A stretch of DNA of 64,000 nt from Acetobacter pasteurianus subsp. pasteurianus LMG 1262 = NBRC 106471 (GTDB lineage Bacteria > Pseudomonadota > Alphaproteobacteria > Acetobacterales > Acetobacteraceae), in NCBI RefSeq assembly GCF_000285275.1, contig NZ_CADO01000034.1, positions 1 through 64,000 of the forward strand. The letters are read 5' to 3'. The position numbers were made by a program, and so were the translations under genes. This document shows, one piece after another, positions 18,661-27,707 of the stretch. The stretch's first letter is position 1; each line of letters opens with the position of its first letter. Under the pieces are notes generated by a model. It did no database searches, was not told the DNA's origin, and saw nothing but the letters and a program-made list of their open reading frames with translations.

Positions 18661-19251
18661 GTGCAGAACCTGATATACGCCAATGCTGCCCTTACTGTTG
18701 TGCTGCTTGCGGCCTGCATTGTTATGGGCCTGATGCTGCGCCGTATCCGCCGCCTGTTTCAGGAAATTGCGCCGGTGGGCGCGCTTACCAGCTCTCGCGG
18801 CCCGCAACCGGGAGATACCTGCCCGCCACAGCCTTTTCACACACTGGCAGGGGGCGTGTTGGCGCTGGCAGGGGGTGCCAAGCCACGGCTGGTGCTGTTT
18901 GTTTCTGCAACATGCCCGATCTCTCGCAAGGTTATTCCCATCGCACGCAACTTCTGCGGGCGTGAAAATCTGGAGCTGGTGCTGGCGGGGGATGATGCCC
19001 CAACCATTCAGCAGCACTTTGCTCAGCAAACCAACACACCTGCTGCTGCGTTTATCAATGATCCGGCGCTGGGCCGTGCCTTGCAGGTAGATAAACTGCC
19101 CGCCGCATTTTTGTTCGATCAGCAAGGCACGCTTATTGCCCGTGGGTTGGTGAACAACCGCGAGCATCTGGAAAGCCTGCTGAACGCGTGGGAGAGCGGG
19201 TTCAGCACGGTGCAAACCTACATGCAGCACACGCGCCGCAACCGCGCGTGA
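18661..19251 (+). CDS. Second MauD-like thioredoxin-fold protein with single active-site Cys
   Basis: A 196-residue paralogue of MauD with the same layout: one membrane anchor (residues ~8-28), then a thioredoxin-like domain. The active site reads CPIS at residues 85-88 (SATCPISRKVIPIARNF), so the second Cys of the CPVC in the upstream MauD is Ser. Extra Cys occur at 54 and 99. A monothiol site suggests isomerase or thiol-binding rather than plain oxidase or reductase action. It starts at a GTG with AGAGGA upstream and follows the porin gene by 48 bp, closing the cluster. Confidence 0.82.
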   Translation: MQNLIYANAALTVVLLAACIVMGLMLRRIRRLFQEIAPVGALTSSRGPQPGDTCPPQPFHTLAGGVLALAGGAKPRLVLFVSATCPISRKVIPIARNFCGRENLELVLAGDDAPTIQQHFAQQTNTPAAAFINDPALGRALQVDKLPAAFLFDQQGTLIARGLVNNREHLESLLNAWESGFSTVQTYMQHTRRNRA

Positions 19252-19379
19252 TGTTGAATGTGTATTTGTAAAATATTTGGCGACCGTATTATAAATAATC
19301 GCAAATAGTTTTTATTGACTCTTCTGCTCATAACTTGCCAGATTTAAATTAAGTTCTGGAAAAGAGCAGGAGTGCCACC

Positions 19380-20132
19380 ATGACCGACTCCTTTCATCTC
19401 CCCAAAATCTCTCTTGAAGGCCTGGAGAAGATTATTATCGCGTACAGCCATGTGCCCGATAACCCTACCTTGGATATACTTGCGCGCCTTACCAAAATGG
19501 GGTCTGCCGCCATTAGCAGAAACAATAAGTTTCTGATGGATATCGGTATTATTGCAGGTGCGGCAGACAAAACAGTTACCCCCTTGGGCCAAAAGCTGGG
19601 GCATGCGCTGGAATACGCCATGGGGGCCGATGCACAGGCATATTGGCGGAAGGCTATCTCCAGCAATTCTGCCCTCATGGCGCTGATGACCACGGAACAC
19701 CTGCAAAGCGGCATGAGCGAAAAGGATTTATCCGCGCATATTCTTGATGTTTCGGTGCATAAAAAACATGCGCATACGCAAACAGGTGCGCGATGCCTGA
19801 TAGATATTCTGCTGGAAAGCGGATTACTTGTGCAGGATAAAGACAAACTTACGGCCGCCCCGGCCAAAAGCACAGAACAGCCTGAACCTGCCGCCCAAGA
19901 TCATGGGCAAATTTTCGGCCTGCAGGCAGAGGATTCCGCGCCAGATACCAAGGATAGCACACCACAGGCCACACTTACGGGGGTGCCACTTGCAGGGCAG
20001 ACTACAATGCACCCGGAACTGCCTTCTATCATGTTGAATCTGACATTGCCGGAAACGGAAGATCTCACGGTTTATGAAAAAATCTTTCGTGCTCTAAGGG
20101 AAAACCTTTTGGGTTTGCCGCCTTTACCCTAA
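19380..20132 (+). CDS. Hypothetical protein with winged-helix-like N-terminus
   Basis: A 250-residue soluble protein I do not recognise. The first ~90 residues (LEGLEKIIIAYSHVPDNPTLDILARLTKMGSAAISRNNKFLMDIGIIAG, then KTVTPLGQKLGHALE) look like a winged-helix pair in which a short wing precedes TPLGQKL. The centre is helical, and the C-terminal third is a Pro/Ala/Thr-rich linker ending in LPETEDLTVYEKIFRALRENLL. GGAG lies seven bases before the ATG. It has its own AT-rich promoter region and is not obviously part of the neighbouring operons. A DNA-binding or adaptor role is possible but unproven. Confidence 0.75.
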   Translation: MTDSFHLPKISLEGLEKIIIAYSHVPDNPTLDILARLTKMGSAAISRNNKFLMDIGIIAGAADKTVTPLGQKLGHALEYAMGADAQAYWRKAISSNSALMALMTTEHLQSGMSEKDLSAHILDVSVHKKHAHTQTGARCLIDILLESGLLVQDKDKLTAAPAKSTEQPEPAAQDHGQIFGLQAEDSAPDTKDSTPQATLTGVPLAGQTTMHPELPSIMLNLTLPETEDLTVYEKIFRALRENLLGLPPLP

Positions 20133-20276
20133 GGCGTGTTCGCTCTGTGCAAAGCTGGCATGAGCGCAGCCCTGTGCAACCTCTGCGCCGGGTAGGCGTT
20201 GGGGATAGCATGTGGCATGGTTTTACACGCAAAACCAGCATGTTACCGTTTAACGCCAGATTCAGGAGAGCACGTT

Positions 20277-21113
20277 TTGGGTATTCCCGATATCACACTG
20301 CACGATGGTCTTACTTTTCCCGTTATTACCTTTGGTACCTACAAGCTGAACGGTATAGCTGGCATGGAAGCAATGGTCAGCGCATTGGATGTAGGGTACC
20401 ACGCACTGGATAGCGCCTTTAATTATGAAAACGAAGGGGCCGTAGGCCATGCTGTACGTCAAAGCGGCAAAAAGCGGGAGGACCTGCGCATTGCCTCCAA
20501 ACTGCCGGGCCGCCACCATGATTATAACGAGGCGCTGACAACCATTGAGGAATCCCTCTACCGCGCGCAGCTGGATTATTACGATCTGTATTACATCCAC
20601 TGGCCCAACCCCAAGGTTGGCAAGTATGTAGAGGCATGGCAGGCGCTTATTGAAGCCAAGAAACGCGGCTATGTGCGCTCTATTGCCGTGTGTAACTTCC
20701 TGCCCGAACATCTGGAAAAATTGCAGAAAGAAACCGGTGTTCTGCCATCCATCAACCAGATTGAGCTTTCGCCCTACTTCCCGCAGGATGATATGCGGGC
20801 GCTGCACAAAAAGCTGAACATTCTTACGCAGTCATGGAGCCCCCTTGGCCGTGCCAACAAGCTGCTGCAGGATCCGCTGATTCAAAAAATTGCCCAGCGG
20901 CTTAACAAATCCACCGTGCAGGTTATCCTGCGCTGGCATCATCAGCTTGGCTGTGTGCCTATTCCCAAAGCAGCCAGCAAAGAACATCAGATTTCCAATA
21001 TGGATATCTTTGATTTCTCCCTGACAGAGCAGGACATGAAGGACATGGCAACCCTTGCCCGCCCAGATGGCCGCAGCCACGGGCAGGACCCCGCAACATA
21101 CGAAGAGTTCTGA
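20277..21113 (+). CDS. Aldo/keto reductase
   Basis: A 278-residue NAD(P)H-dependent TIM-barrel oxidoreductase reducing aldehydes or ketones. With a TTG start at 20277, preceded by AGGAGAG six bases upstream, the catalytic tetrad is Asp45, Tyr50, Lys75 and His108 (ALDSAFNYENE, ASKLPG, YIHWPNP). The cofactor-binding tail has IPKAASKEHQISNMDIFDF. An ATG at 20199 would add 26 residues with no family match. The LysR gene follows after seven bases, so the regulator is probably co-transcribed. The substrate is unknown. Confidence 0.9.
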   Translation: MGIPDITLHDGLTFPVITFGTYKLNGIAGMEAMVSALDVGYHALDSAFNYENEGAVGHAVRQSGKKREDLRIASKLPGRHHDYNEALTTIEESLYRAQLDYYDLYYIHWPNPKVGKYVEAWQALIEAKKRGYVRSIAVCNFLPEHLEKLQKETGVLPSINQIELSPYFPQDDMRALHKKLNILTQSWSPLGRANKLLQDPLIQKIAQRLNKSTVQVILRWHHQLGCVPIPKAASKEHQISNMDIFDFSLTEQDMKDMATLARPDGRSHGQDPATYEEF

Positions 21114-21119
21114 TTTATC

Positions 21120-21986
21120 ATGGAAGCACTCCGTCTGGCGCAGTTGCAGATTTTCTGCGCCGTGATGGAGGAGGGCTCGGTGGTTGCGGCCTCGCGCCGC
21201 ATGCACTGCGTGGCATCCAACATTACGGCGCGACTCAAGGAGCTGGAACAGCTTTTGGGGCAGGATCTGTTTGCGCGTGAAAAGGGGCGGCTTATTCCCA
21301 CGCCAGAAGGCCGCCTTTTTTACCATGAGGCAAAAGAGGTTGTAGAAAAAGCCCATAGCCTTGCAAACTTTTTTCAACCCGATGTGCCGCGTGGCATTTT
21401 GCGTATAGGCGCGCTGGATGTGGCCTTGGCACATTTTTTGCCTCAATACATGCCTGCCTTTATGGCCGCCCACCCGGATGTAGAAATACGCCTGCTGCGC
21501 CGTGCCAGCTATACGCTGGAACATATGCTGGATGATCAGGAACTGGATCTGGCCATAACAGATGGCCCCATTGTGCATCCACTTCTTGAAAGCCGCTTTG
21601 TTTTTACAGAAGAACTGGTGCTGGTGGCCCCGCAGAATATCCGCAGTTTGCAGGATATTCACTGGCCCAGTACCACGGTGCTTCTGTTCCATACAGATTG
21701 CTTTTACCGCAGCGCGTTTGAACGCTGGATGGCAGAGCAGGGCTTTGTTCCCCGCGCTATTCAAACAGTGGAATCTTACGATGTCATTCGGGCCTGCGTG
21801 CGCGATGGTATTGGAATTTCCTGTTTTCCCAAAAGTATTTTTGCGCATAAAGCACCGGATGATGTGCGTGTTCTTGCCGTGCAGGGGCTACGCCCGGCCC
21901 CGGTTTACTGCGTATGGCGGCGTAATGGTGCAAAACCTTTGCTGCACAGGTTTATCAACACCATTTGCCCAGCAGAGGCATACTAA
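21120..21986 (+). CDS. LysR-family transcriptional regulator
   Basis: A 288-residue LysR-type regulator with the N-terminal helix-turn-helix (LRLAQLQIFCAVMEEGSVVAASRRMHCVASNITARLKELEQLLGQDLFAREKGR) and a periplasmic-binding-fold effector domain. The last ~60 residues, SYDVIRACVRDGIGISCFPKS, are typical. It lies between an aldo/keto reductase gene and aldA, all on one strand, so these aldehyde-handling genes are its likely targets. The effector is unknown. Confidence 0.92.
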   Translation: MEALRLAQLQIFCAVMEEGSVVAASRRMHCVASNITARLKELEQLLGQDLFAREKGRLIPTPEGRLFYHEAKEVVEKAHSLANFFQPDVPRGILRIGALDVALAHFLPQYMPAFMAAHPDVEIRLLRRASYTLEHMLDDQELDLAITDGPIVHPLLESRFVFTEELVLVAPQNIRSLQDIHWPSTTVLLFHTDCFYRSAFERWMAEQGFVPRAIQTVESYDVIRACVRDGIGISCFPKSIFAHKAPDDVRVLAVQGLRPAPVYCVWRRNGAKPLLHRFINTICPAEAY

Positions 21987-22091
21987 AACCATTCACTTTT
22001 TGTAAATGGTTTACTGATATATCATTACTTTTAATGAACGTATGTGTGCGTCATACTGCAAACAGAATTTTAGAAAAAAGGAGAACATCTC

Positions 22092-23540
22092 ATGGCTGAT
22101 GTTAAACAGCAGGATCTGTTCATCAATAATGAATGGGTAAAACCCACATCTGGCAATTACACACCCATTAAAAGCCCCGCTACGGGGGAAGAAGTTGGCC
22201 AAGCCGCAGAAGGCAACCCGCAGGATGTAGATAAAGCCGTGGCTGCCGCAAAAGCCGCCTTTAAGGGCTGGAGCAGCAAACCTGCCAGCCAGCGGGCCGA
22301 TTATCTTTACGCGCTTAAAAACCTTGTTGAGCGGGATAAGGAACGTCTGGCCACCATTATTACATCGGAAATGGGCAAACCCATTAAGGAAGCCCGCGCC
22401 GAGGTAGATTTTGCCGCTGGCCTGTTGCGCTTTGCTGCGGAAAATGCCCGTAGGCTTCAGGGGGAAATCATTCCCGGTGAGCGTGAAGGTGAAAAAATCC
22501 TGATCGACCGCGTGCCGCACGGCGTAGTAGGGGCCATTGCCGCATGGAACTTCCCGCTGGCTCTGTGTGCCCGTAAAATTGCACCAGCACTGGCTGCGGG
22601 CAACACCATTGTGCTCAAACTCGCTGATGGCACACCGCTTTCTGGCCTGGCACTGGCCGAACTGGTGCAGGAAGCCGGTATTCCCGCCGGTGTGGTAAAT
22701 GTGGTTACGGGCAGCGGCCAAGGTGTGGGCGTGCCACTGGTGGCGCATAAGGATACCCCGCTTATTACCATGACAGGCTCTACCCCCGCGGGTAAGAAAA
22801 TCATGGCAGCCGCAGCCGAACATCTTAAGGAAGTGCGGCTGGAGCTAGGTGGTAAAGCCCCATTTATTGTCATGGAAGATGCCGATATTCCCGCAGCGGT
22901 AGAAGCCGCCGTTACGGCACGCTTCTTCAATGGCGGGCAGGTGTGCACAGCCAACGAACGCACCTATGTGCATGAAGATGTGTATGACCGCTTTACCACG
23001 GCGCTGAAAGATCGCATTGCCAGCCTGAAGGTGGGTGACCCCATGGATGATGCCACAGATATGGGCCCCAAGGTAAACGAAACCGAGCTGGAAAAAGTGG
23101 ATGGCATTGTGCAAAAAGCCATATCACAGGGTGCAAAGCTGGAACTGGGGGGCAAACGCCTAACGGGTGGCGCCTTTGATAAAGGCACCTTCTACGCCCC
23201 TACATTGCTGACAGACATTACCCCGGATATGGACATTGTGCAGGACGAGGTATTTGGCCCCGTACTCTCCCTTATCAAGGTGAAAGACTTTGATGAGGCC
23301 CTAACCCGCGCCAATGATAGCCGCTATGGGCTTTCCGCCTATCTGTTCACCAATGATCTCTCCCGTATTCTGCGTATGGGCCGGGAACTGGACTTTGGGG
23401 AAATTTACGTCAACCGTGGCTCGGGTGAAGAGCCGCAGGGCTTCCACCACGGGTATCGTGAAAGCGGATTGGGGGGTGAGGACGGCCAGCACGGGCTGGA
23501 AGCCTATGTGCGCACCAAAACCATTTACCTGAACGCGTAA
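22092..23540 (+). CDS. aldA: NAD(P)-dependent aldehyde dehydrogenase, AldA type
   Basis: A 482-residue cytosolic aldehyde dehydrogenase. The catalytic set is Asn153 (AWNFP), Lys176, Glu251 (LELGGKAPF) and the nucleophile Cys285 (GGQVCTANERTYVH). The C-terminus EEPQGFHHGYRESGLGGEDGQHGLEAYVRTKTIYL is the pattern of the lactaldehyde/glycolaldehyde subfamily, whose members have broad substrate range. AAGGAG lies seven bases before the ATG. It follows the LysR gene by ~105 bp and ends at a double terminator. Confidence 0.93.
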   Translation: MADVKQQDLFINNEWVKPTSGNYTPIKSPATGEEVGQAAEGNPQDVDKAVAAAKAAFKGWSSKPASQRADYLYALKNLVERDKERLATIITSEMGKPIKEARAEVDFAAGLLRFAAENARRLQGEIIPGEREGEKILIDRVPHGVVGAIAAWNFPLALCARKIAPALAAGNTIVLKLADGTPLSGLALAELVQEAGIPAGVVNVVTGSGQGVGVPLVAHKDTPLITMTGSTPAGKKIMAAAAEHLKEVRLELGGKAPFIVMEDADIPAAVEAAVTARFFNGGQVCTANERTYVHEDVYDRFTTALKDRIASLKVGDPMDDATDMGPKVNETELEKVDGIVQKAISQGAKLELGGKRLTGGAFDKGTFYAPTLLTDITPDMDIVQDEVFGPVLSLIKVKDFDEALTRANDSRYGLSAYLFTNDLSRILRMGRELDFGEIYVNRGSGEEPQGFHHGYRESGLGGEDGQHGLEAYVRTKTIYLNA

Positions 23541-23551
23541 TATCCAAACTC

Positions 23552-23627
23552 TGCCACGCCACATACTTTAAGCGTGGCAGATACAAAAAACCGTGCCGGA
23601 GCAGAACGCACCCGGCACGGTTTTTTT
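23552..23627. terminator. Two hairpins between convergent aldA and cytochrome c genes
   Basis: The first stem is TGCCACGC (23552-23559) with GCGTGGCA (23572-23579). The second is AAAAAACCGTGCCGG (23585-23599) with CCGGCACGGTTTTTT (23612-23626). The second works on both strands. Confidence 0.85.
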
Positions 23628-23643
23628 GTGTTTTCAGGAAAGA

Positions 23644-24948
23644 TTAGTCCTGATCTTTTTTAATCTGCTCAACCTGTTTTTCCAGATCATGCGGTTGGGC
23701 GGTGGTAAAGTGTGTCATCACAAACGCGGCAATATCTGCCAGATCACGGTTGCTGAGGCCACCACCTGTAAAGTGCGGCATAATCTGCACGCCTGTTGCA
23801 GTTTGCAGGCCGCTACCATTTACCAAAACCTGTATCAGGTTACGGCCATTATCCGCACCCAATGAGCGCCCGCCCGCAATGCTGGCAAAGCTGCTTTGCC
23901 GCCCGGTACCATCGGGCAGATGGCACCCCGCACAGGCTGATGCATAAAGCCGTGCGCCACGGCTGTTCTGTGGCAGGCTGGCATCTCCGCTGGCCACATT
24001 GCGGAAGGTTACGGCATCCTGCGGTGTGCTCACGGGTTTTGTGCTGCGCAGATACGTTACCATAGCCTGAATATCCGCCGGGGTAAGGTAGCGCAGGCTG
24101 TGGCCAATAACATCCGCCATATCACCAGATGCCGTGCCGTGGCCATCTGCATGGCCGGTGGAAAGATATTGCGCCAGTTCGGCATCTGTCCAGCCGCCAA
24201 TACCGGTTTTGCGGTCGGACGAAATGTTATAGATGCGCCAGCCATTTAGCATATTGCCGCCAAATGCCTTGCTGGTGGAAAGCCCAAAGGTGAGCGTGCG
24301 CGGGCTGTGGCAATCTGCACAATGGCCTGCACCTTCCACCAGCCAGCGGCCACGGTTCCATTGGTCGGATTTTGTGGTGTCATCCGGGTAGGCAGAGGCC
24401 GGGCCGTTTACGATGTTCCAGAAAATCATCAAACTGCGTATGGAAAAAGGAAAACGCAGCTTGTTTTCTGGTGCCGCGCTGGCAGATGTAGGCAATGTGG
24501 CCAGATAGGCCCGAATATCACGCACATCCTGATCACTCAGGCGGGAATACGCAGGGTAGGGCATGGCGGGGTAAAGGTGCTTGCCGCCGGGGGAAACACC
24601 TTGTTTTACGGCAGCAACAAATTCCTCATCGCTCCATGTGCCAACACCATGCTGCTTATCTGCCGTAATGTTGGTGGAATACACCACGCCCATGCCTGGC
24701 AACTTGAATGCCCGCCCGCCCGCATAGGGCATGCCGCCGGGGGCTGTGTGGCAGACCTCGCAATCCGATGCACGGGTGAGGTACTGCCCGCGTTCTACCG
24801 GTGTGCTGCCGGGTGTGCCGTCTTCCGCAGCGTTGGCATGGGCCGCGTGTGTGGGCAGGCATAAGGTTGCCAGCAGCAGGGCTGCCAATGCGCCTGTGCC
24901 AGAAAGGGAAACACGTTTTGCGGATGGGAAAGAAAAAGCGTGTGTCAT
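23644..24948 (-). CDS. Tri-heme cytochrome c subunit of membrane dehydrogenase
   Basis: A 434-residue exported cytochrome c (leader to about residue 36, LPTHAAHA) with three heme motifs: CEVCH, CADCH and CAGCH. This three-domain design is that of the cytochrome c subunits of acetic acid bacteria alcohol and aldehyde dehydrogenases, which pass electrons from the periplasmic catalytic subunit to ubiquinone. A longer frame opens at 25074 inside the upstream gene; the ATG at 24948, four bases after that gene's stop, gives the leader. A charged C-terminal tail (DLEKQVEQIKKDQD) ends the protein. It is the last gene of the three-gene operon below. Confidence 0.9.
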   Translation of the reverse strand: MTHAFSFPSAKRVSLSGTGALAALLLATLCLPTHAAHANAAEDGTPGSTPVERGQYLTRASDCEVCHTAPGGMPYAGGRAFKLPGMGVVYSTNITADKQHGVGTWSDEEFVAAVKQGVSPGGKHLYPAMPYPAYSRLSDQDVRDIRAYLATLPTSASAAPENKLRFPFSIRSLMIFWNIVNGPASAYPDDTTKSDQWNRGRWLVEGAGHCADCHSPRTLTFGLSTSKAFGGNMLNGWRIYNISSDRKTGIGGWTDAELAQYLSTGHADGHGTASGDMADVIGHSLRYLTPADIQAMVTYLRSTKPVSTPQDAVTFRNVASGDASLPQNSRGARLYASACAGCHLPDGTGRQSSFASIAGGRSLGADNGRNLIQVLVNGSGLQTATGVQIMPHFTGGGLSNRDLADIAAFVMTHFTTAQPHDLEKQVEQIKKDQD

Positions 24949-24952
24949 GGTC

Positions 24953-27145
24953 TTATTCTTTCCCTTCCGTGTTGCGGGCAGAAAGCAGGGGCAGGCTGCG
25001 GTAACGCCGCCCCTGTGCCGCCGCCATGGCGTTGGCCAGCAGCGGGGCTGCGGCTGCGGTGCCAACCTCACCAATGCCGCCGGGGTCTTCCTTGCTGGGC
25101 ATCACCACCACATCAATGCGGCGTGGGGCCTCGTTCATGCGCATCACGCGCCATGTATTGAAGTTTTGCTGTTGTACACGCCCGTTTTCCAGTGTGATCT
25201 CGTTATACAGGGCGGCGGAAAAACCAAAAATCAGCCCGCCCTCTATTTGCGCAATCACCTGATCCGGGTTGATAACCTGCCCGCAATCCACGGCTGCGGT
25301 CACGCGGTGGATAATTACTTCATCCGGGCTGGGCATTTCAATTTCCGCAATGCTGGCCATGTAGGATCCAAACGCAAACTGCAGGGCCACACCGCGCGCC
25401 CGGCCTTTGGGCACGGGTGTGCCCCAGCCTGCATCTGCTGCCACACGTTCCAGCACTGCCAGCGCACGCGGGTTGTTCTGCACCATGGCGCGCCGATAGG
25501 CTACCGGGTCTGCCCCCGCGCGGGCGGCCAGTTCATCTATAAAACCTTCCACCACAAACAGGCCGCGCGTGCCACCTACACCGCGCCACCATGCGGTGGT
25601 GATGCCGGGGGCCTCGCGCCGGGCAAATTCCAGCCGATATGCAGGGTAGGTGTAGGGTGTTACCACCGTGGCAAGGGAGAGGTCTTCATCATACCCATCC
25701 TTTGTCAGTTCTGGCGGGTCCCACCGCGCCACCACGGCCGGGCCGACAATGCGATGTTGCAGTGCGGTGATATACCCTTTGTCATCCAGCGCGGCGGTGA
25801 GTTTATCAACATAGGCCGGGCGATATCTGTCCTTTGTAATATCTTCTTCTCGGCTCCAGATAATTTTCAGCGGGTAGGGCACCTGTTTTGCAAACTGCAC
25901 GCATTGGGTGACGTATTCATGCTCCAGCCTGCGGCCAAACCCGCCCCCAATATACTGGCTGTGCACCGTAATCTTGCTGGCAGGCAGGTCAGTTATTTCG
26001 GCTGCGGTATCTCGCGCGCGCTCGGCCACCTGCGTGCCTGCCCATACATCGCACCCATCTGGCCGCACATGGGCGGTGCAGTTTATGGGCTCCATAGGGG
26101 AATGGGCCAATAAGGGCTGCTGATAGGTGGCTGTGTAGGTGGTGCCAGATTTGCCAATTACACCCGGCGCATCTGCCTTGGCGTTGGCCACAATGGCCGG
26201 GCCGTTTAGCCCTGCGTGCAGATCATCATAAATGGTCTGGGTGGTAATGGCCGCGTTTTTTCCAAAATCCCACTGAATATGCAGGGCTTTCAGGCTCTTG
26301 CGCGCGGCCCAGTAATGCTCTGCCACCACGCATACGGTATCTTTATTATCCGTTACCAGCACAGCATGTACGCCATTTATAGCCAAGGCGGCATTGCGGT
26401 TCATGCTGCGCACAGTGCCACCCTGCACGGGGCAGGCGGCCACGGTGCCAATTTTCATGCCCGGCACCTGCACATCCATGCCAAAGCGGGCGGTGCCATC
26501 TACCTTGATCTGGCTATCCAGCCGATGGTGCTTGCGGCCAATAAGCGTGTAATTGGCGGCATCTTTTAATTTTGGCTCCTTGGGCACGGGCAGTTTGGCG
26601 GCAGCTTCTGCCACATCACCAAATGGCACGGTGCGGCCAGTGGGCGTATGCACCACGGCCCCGTTGGCGGTTGTGCAGCTTTCTGGCGCAACGCCCCAGT
26701 GTGAGGCCGCGGCCTGTACCAGCATGGTGCGCGCTGCCGCACCGGCTTGGCGCAACGGCAACCATTCTGTCATGATAGAGGTGGAACCGCCGGTAATTTC
26801 CGCCCCGCCACCGGGGGGTGCGGCCTCTATCTGCACAGCAAAGGGGTCTATCCCCAGTTCTTCTGCCATCAGCATTACTGAGGATGTGTAAATACCTTGA
26901 CCCATCTCGATATTTGGCAAAATAAGGGTGATGGTATTATCTGCGGCAATACGAATAAACGCATTGGGTGCAAAGGGGGTGGCAACATCTTCCACCAGCA
27001 CGCCGGTGCCTGCCTGCGAGGCCTGAGCCGCGCGCCCGCGCGCTGTGGGCCACAGCGTTGCCAGCAACAATGCACCGCCCGCTTGCAGCACGCGCCTGCG
27101 GCTGGTTTTTAACCGCGTGGTGGATGAGGGGGAATGTGTGCTCAT
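24953..27145 (-). CDS. Molybdopterin-binding aldehyde dehydrogenase / isoquinoline 1-oxidoreductase-like large subunit
   Basis: A 730-residue catalytic subunit of the xanthine oxidase family, closest in layout to the IorB/AldH group. It carries a Tat-type leader (SRRRVLQAGGALLLATL). Visible Mo-cofactor motifs include LPNIEMGQGIYTSSVMLMAEELG, GGGFGRRLEHEYV and VGGTRGLFVVEGFIDELA. The C-terminus has the GIGEVGTAAAAPLLANAM segment. With the [2Fe-2S] and cytochrome c partners it should form a periplasmic complex oxidising aldehydes or N-heterocycles and feeding ubiquinone. Its ATG overlaps the small-subunit stop (ATGA). Whether it is the main acetaldehyde dehydrogenase or a paralogue cannot be decided here. 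Confidence 0.88.
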   Translation of the reverse strand: MSTHSPSSTTRLKTSRRRVLQAGGALLLATLWPTARGRAAQASQAGTGVLVEDVATPFAPNAFIRIAADNTITLILPNIEMGQGIYTSSVMLMAEELGIDPFAVQIEAAPPGGGAEITGGSTSIMTEWLPLRQAGAAARTMLVQAAASHWGVAPESCTTANGAVVHTPTGRTVPFGDVAEAAAKLPVPKEPKLKDAANYTLIGRKHHRLDSQIKVDGTARFGMDVQVPGMKIGTVAACPVQGGTVRSMNRNAALAINGVHAVLVTDNKDTVCVVAEHYWAARKSLKALHIQWDFGKNAAITTQTIYDDLHAGLNGPAIVANAKADAPGVIGKSGTTYTATYQQPLLAHSPMEPINCTAHVRPDGCDVWAGTQVAERARDTAAEITDLPASKITVHSQYIGGGFGRRLEHEYVTQCVQFAKQVPYPLKIIWSREEDITKDRYRPAYVDKLTAALDDKGYITALQHRIVGPAVVARWDPPELTKDGYDEDLSLATVVTPYTYPAYRLEFARREAPGITTAWWRGVGGTRGLFVVEGFIDELAARAGADPVAYRRAMVQNNPRALAVLERVAADAGWGTPVPKGRARGVALQFAFGSYMASIAEIEMPSPDEVIIHRVTAAVDCGQVINPDQVIAQIEGGLIFGFSAALYNEITLENGRVQQQNFNTWRVMRMNEAPRRIDVVVMPSKEDPGGIGEVGTAAAAPLLANAMAAAQGRRYRSLPLLSARNTEGKE

Positions 27146-27603
27146 GCCAGTTCTCCCGCTGCGTGGTGAATGGCTGCGCGAATACGCATATACGTGCCAC
27201 AGCGGCACATATTGCCAGACATGGCGCTGTCTATCTGTTCATCCGTGGGGTTGGGGGTGGTGCGTAGCAGGGCCACGGCGGCCATAACCTGCCCCGGCTG
27301 GCAGTATCCGCACTGCACCACATCCAGTTCCACCCACGCAGATTTGATGGCTCGTACAATCGGGTCTGCCATATCCAGCCCCTCTGGCGTGGTAATGGCG
27401 CGCTCTCCCACCAGCCCAACGGGCAGGTTGCACGCACGCACGGCCTTGCCATCTACATACACGGTGCAGGCCCCACACTGGGCAATGCCACAGCCAAACT
27501 TGGCGGCATTCAGGCCCAGAATATCGCGCAACACCCAAAGTAACGGCGTATCGGCATCAACGTCCACGCTGTGCGGCTGGCCGTTTATCATAAGGGTTGG
27601 CAT
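27142..27603 (-). CDS. [2Fe-2S] small subunit of Mo-hydroxylase complex
   Basis: A 153-residue iron-sulfur subunit. The plant-ferredoxin-type cluster uses CGIAQCGACTVYVDGKAVRAC; the second cluster domain has CGYCQPGQVMAAVALL and MCRCGTYMRIRAAI. It transfers electrons from the molybdopterin subunit to the cytochrome c subunit. It has no leader, so it presumably rides out with the Tat leader of the large subunit, as in related enzymes. It is the first gene of the operon, overlapping the next by four bases. Confidence 0.93.
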   Translation of the reverse strand: MPTLMINGQPHSVDVDADTPLLWVLRDILGLNAAKFGCGIAQCGACTVYVDGKAVRACNLPVGLVGERAITTPEGLDMADPIVRAIKSAWVELDVVQCGYCQPGQVMAAVALLRTTPNPTDEQIDSAMSGNMCRCGTYMRIRAAIHHAAGELA

Positions 27604-27707
27604 GAGGGGGGCTCCTGCTAGGTGGTTTTTGGCGTATGAAAAACCAGCCTAACATTTTCGGAACGGAAACGGAATCTTATTGAATATATATACAGAAATA
27701 CAGACAG

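Noticed and set aside
13690-19251. Possibility that the 16613 cytochrome is MauG
   Set aside because: MauG is a ~40-kDa protein with two CxxCH sites; this one is 169 residues with a single CxxCH.
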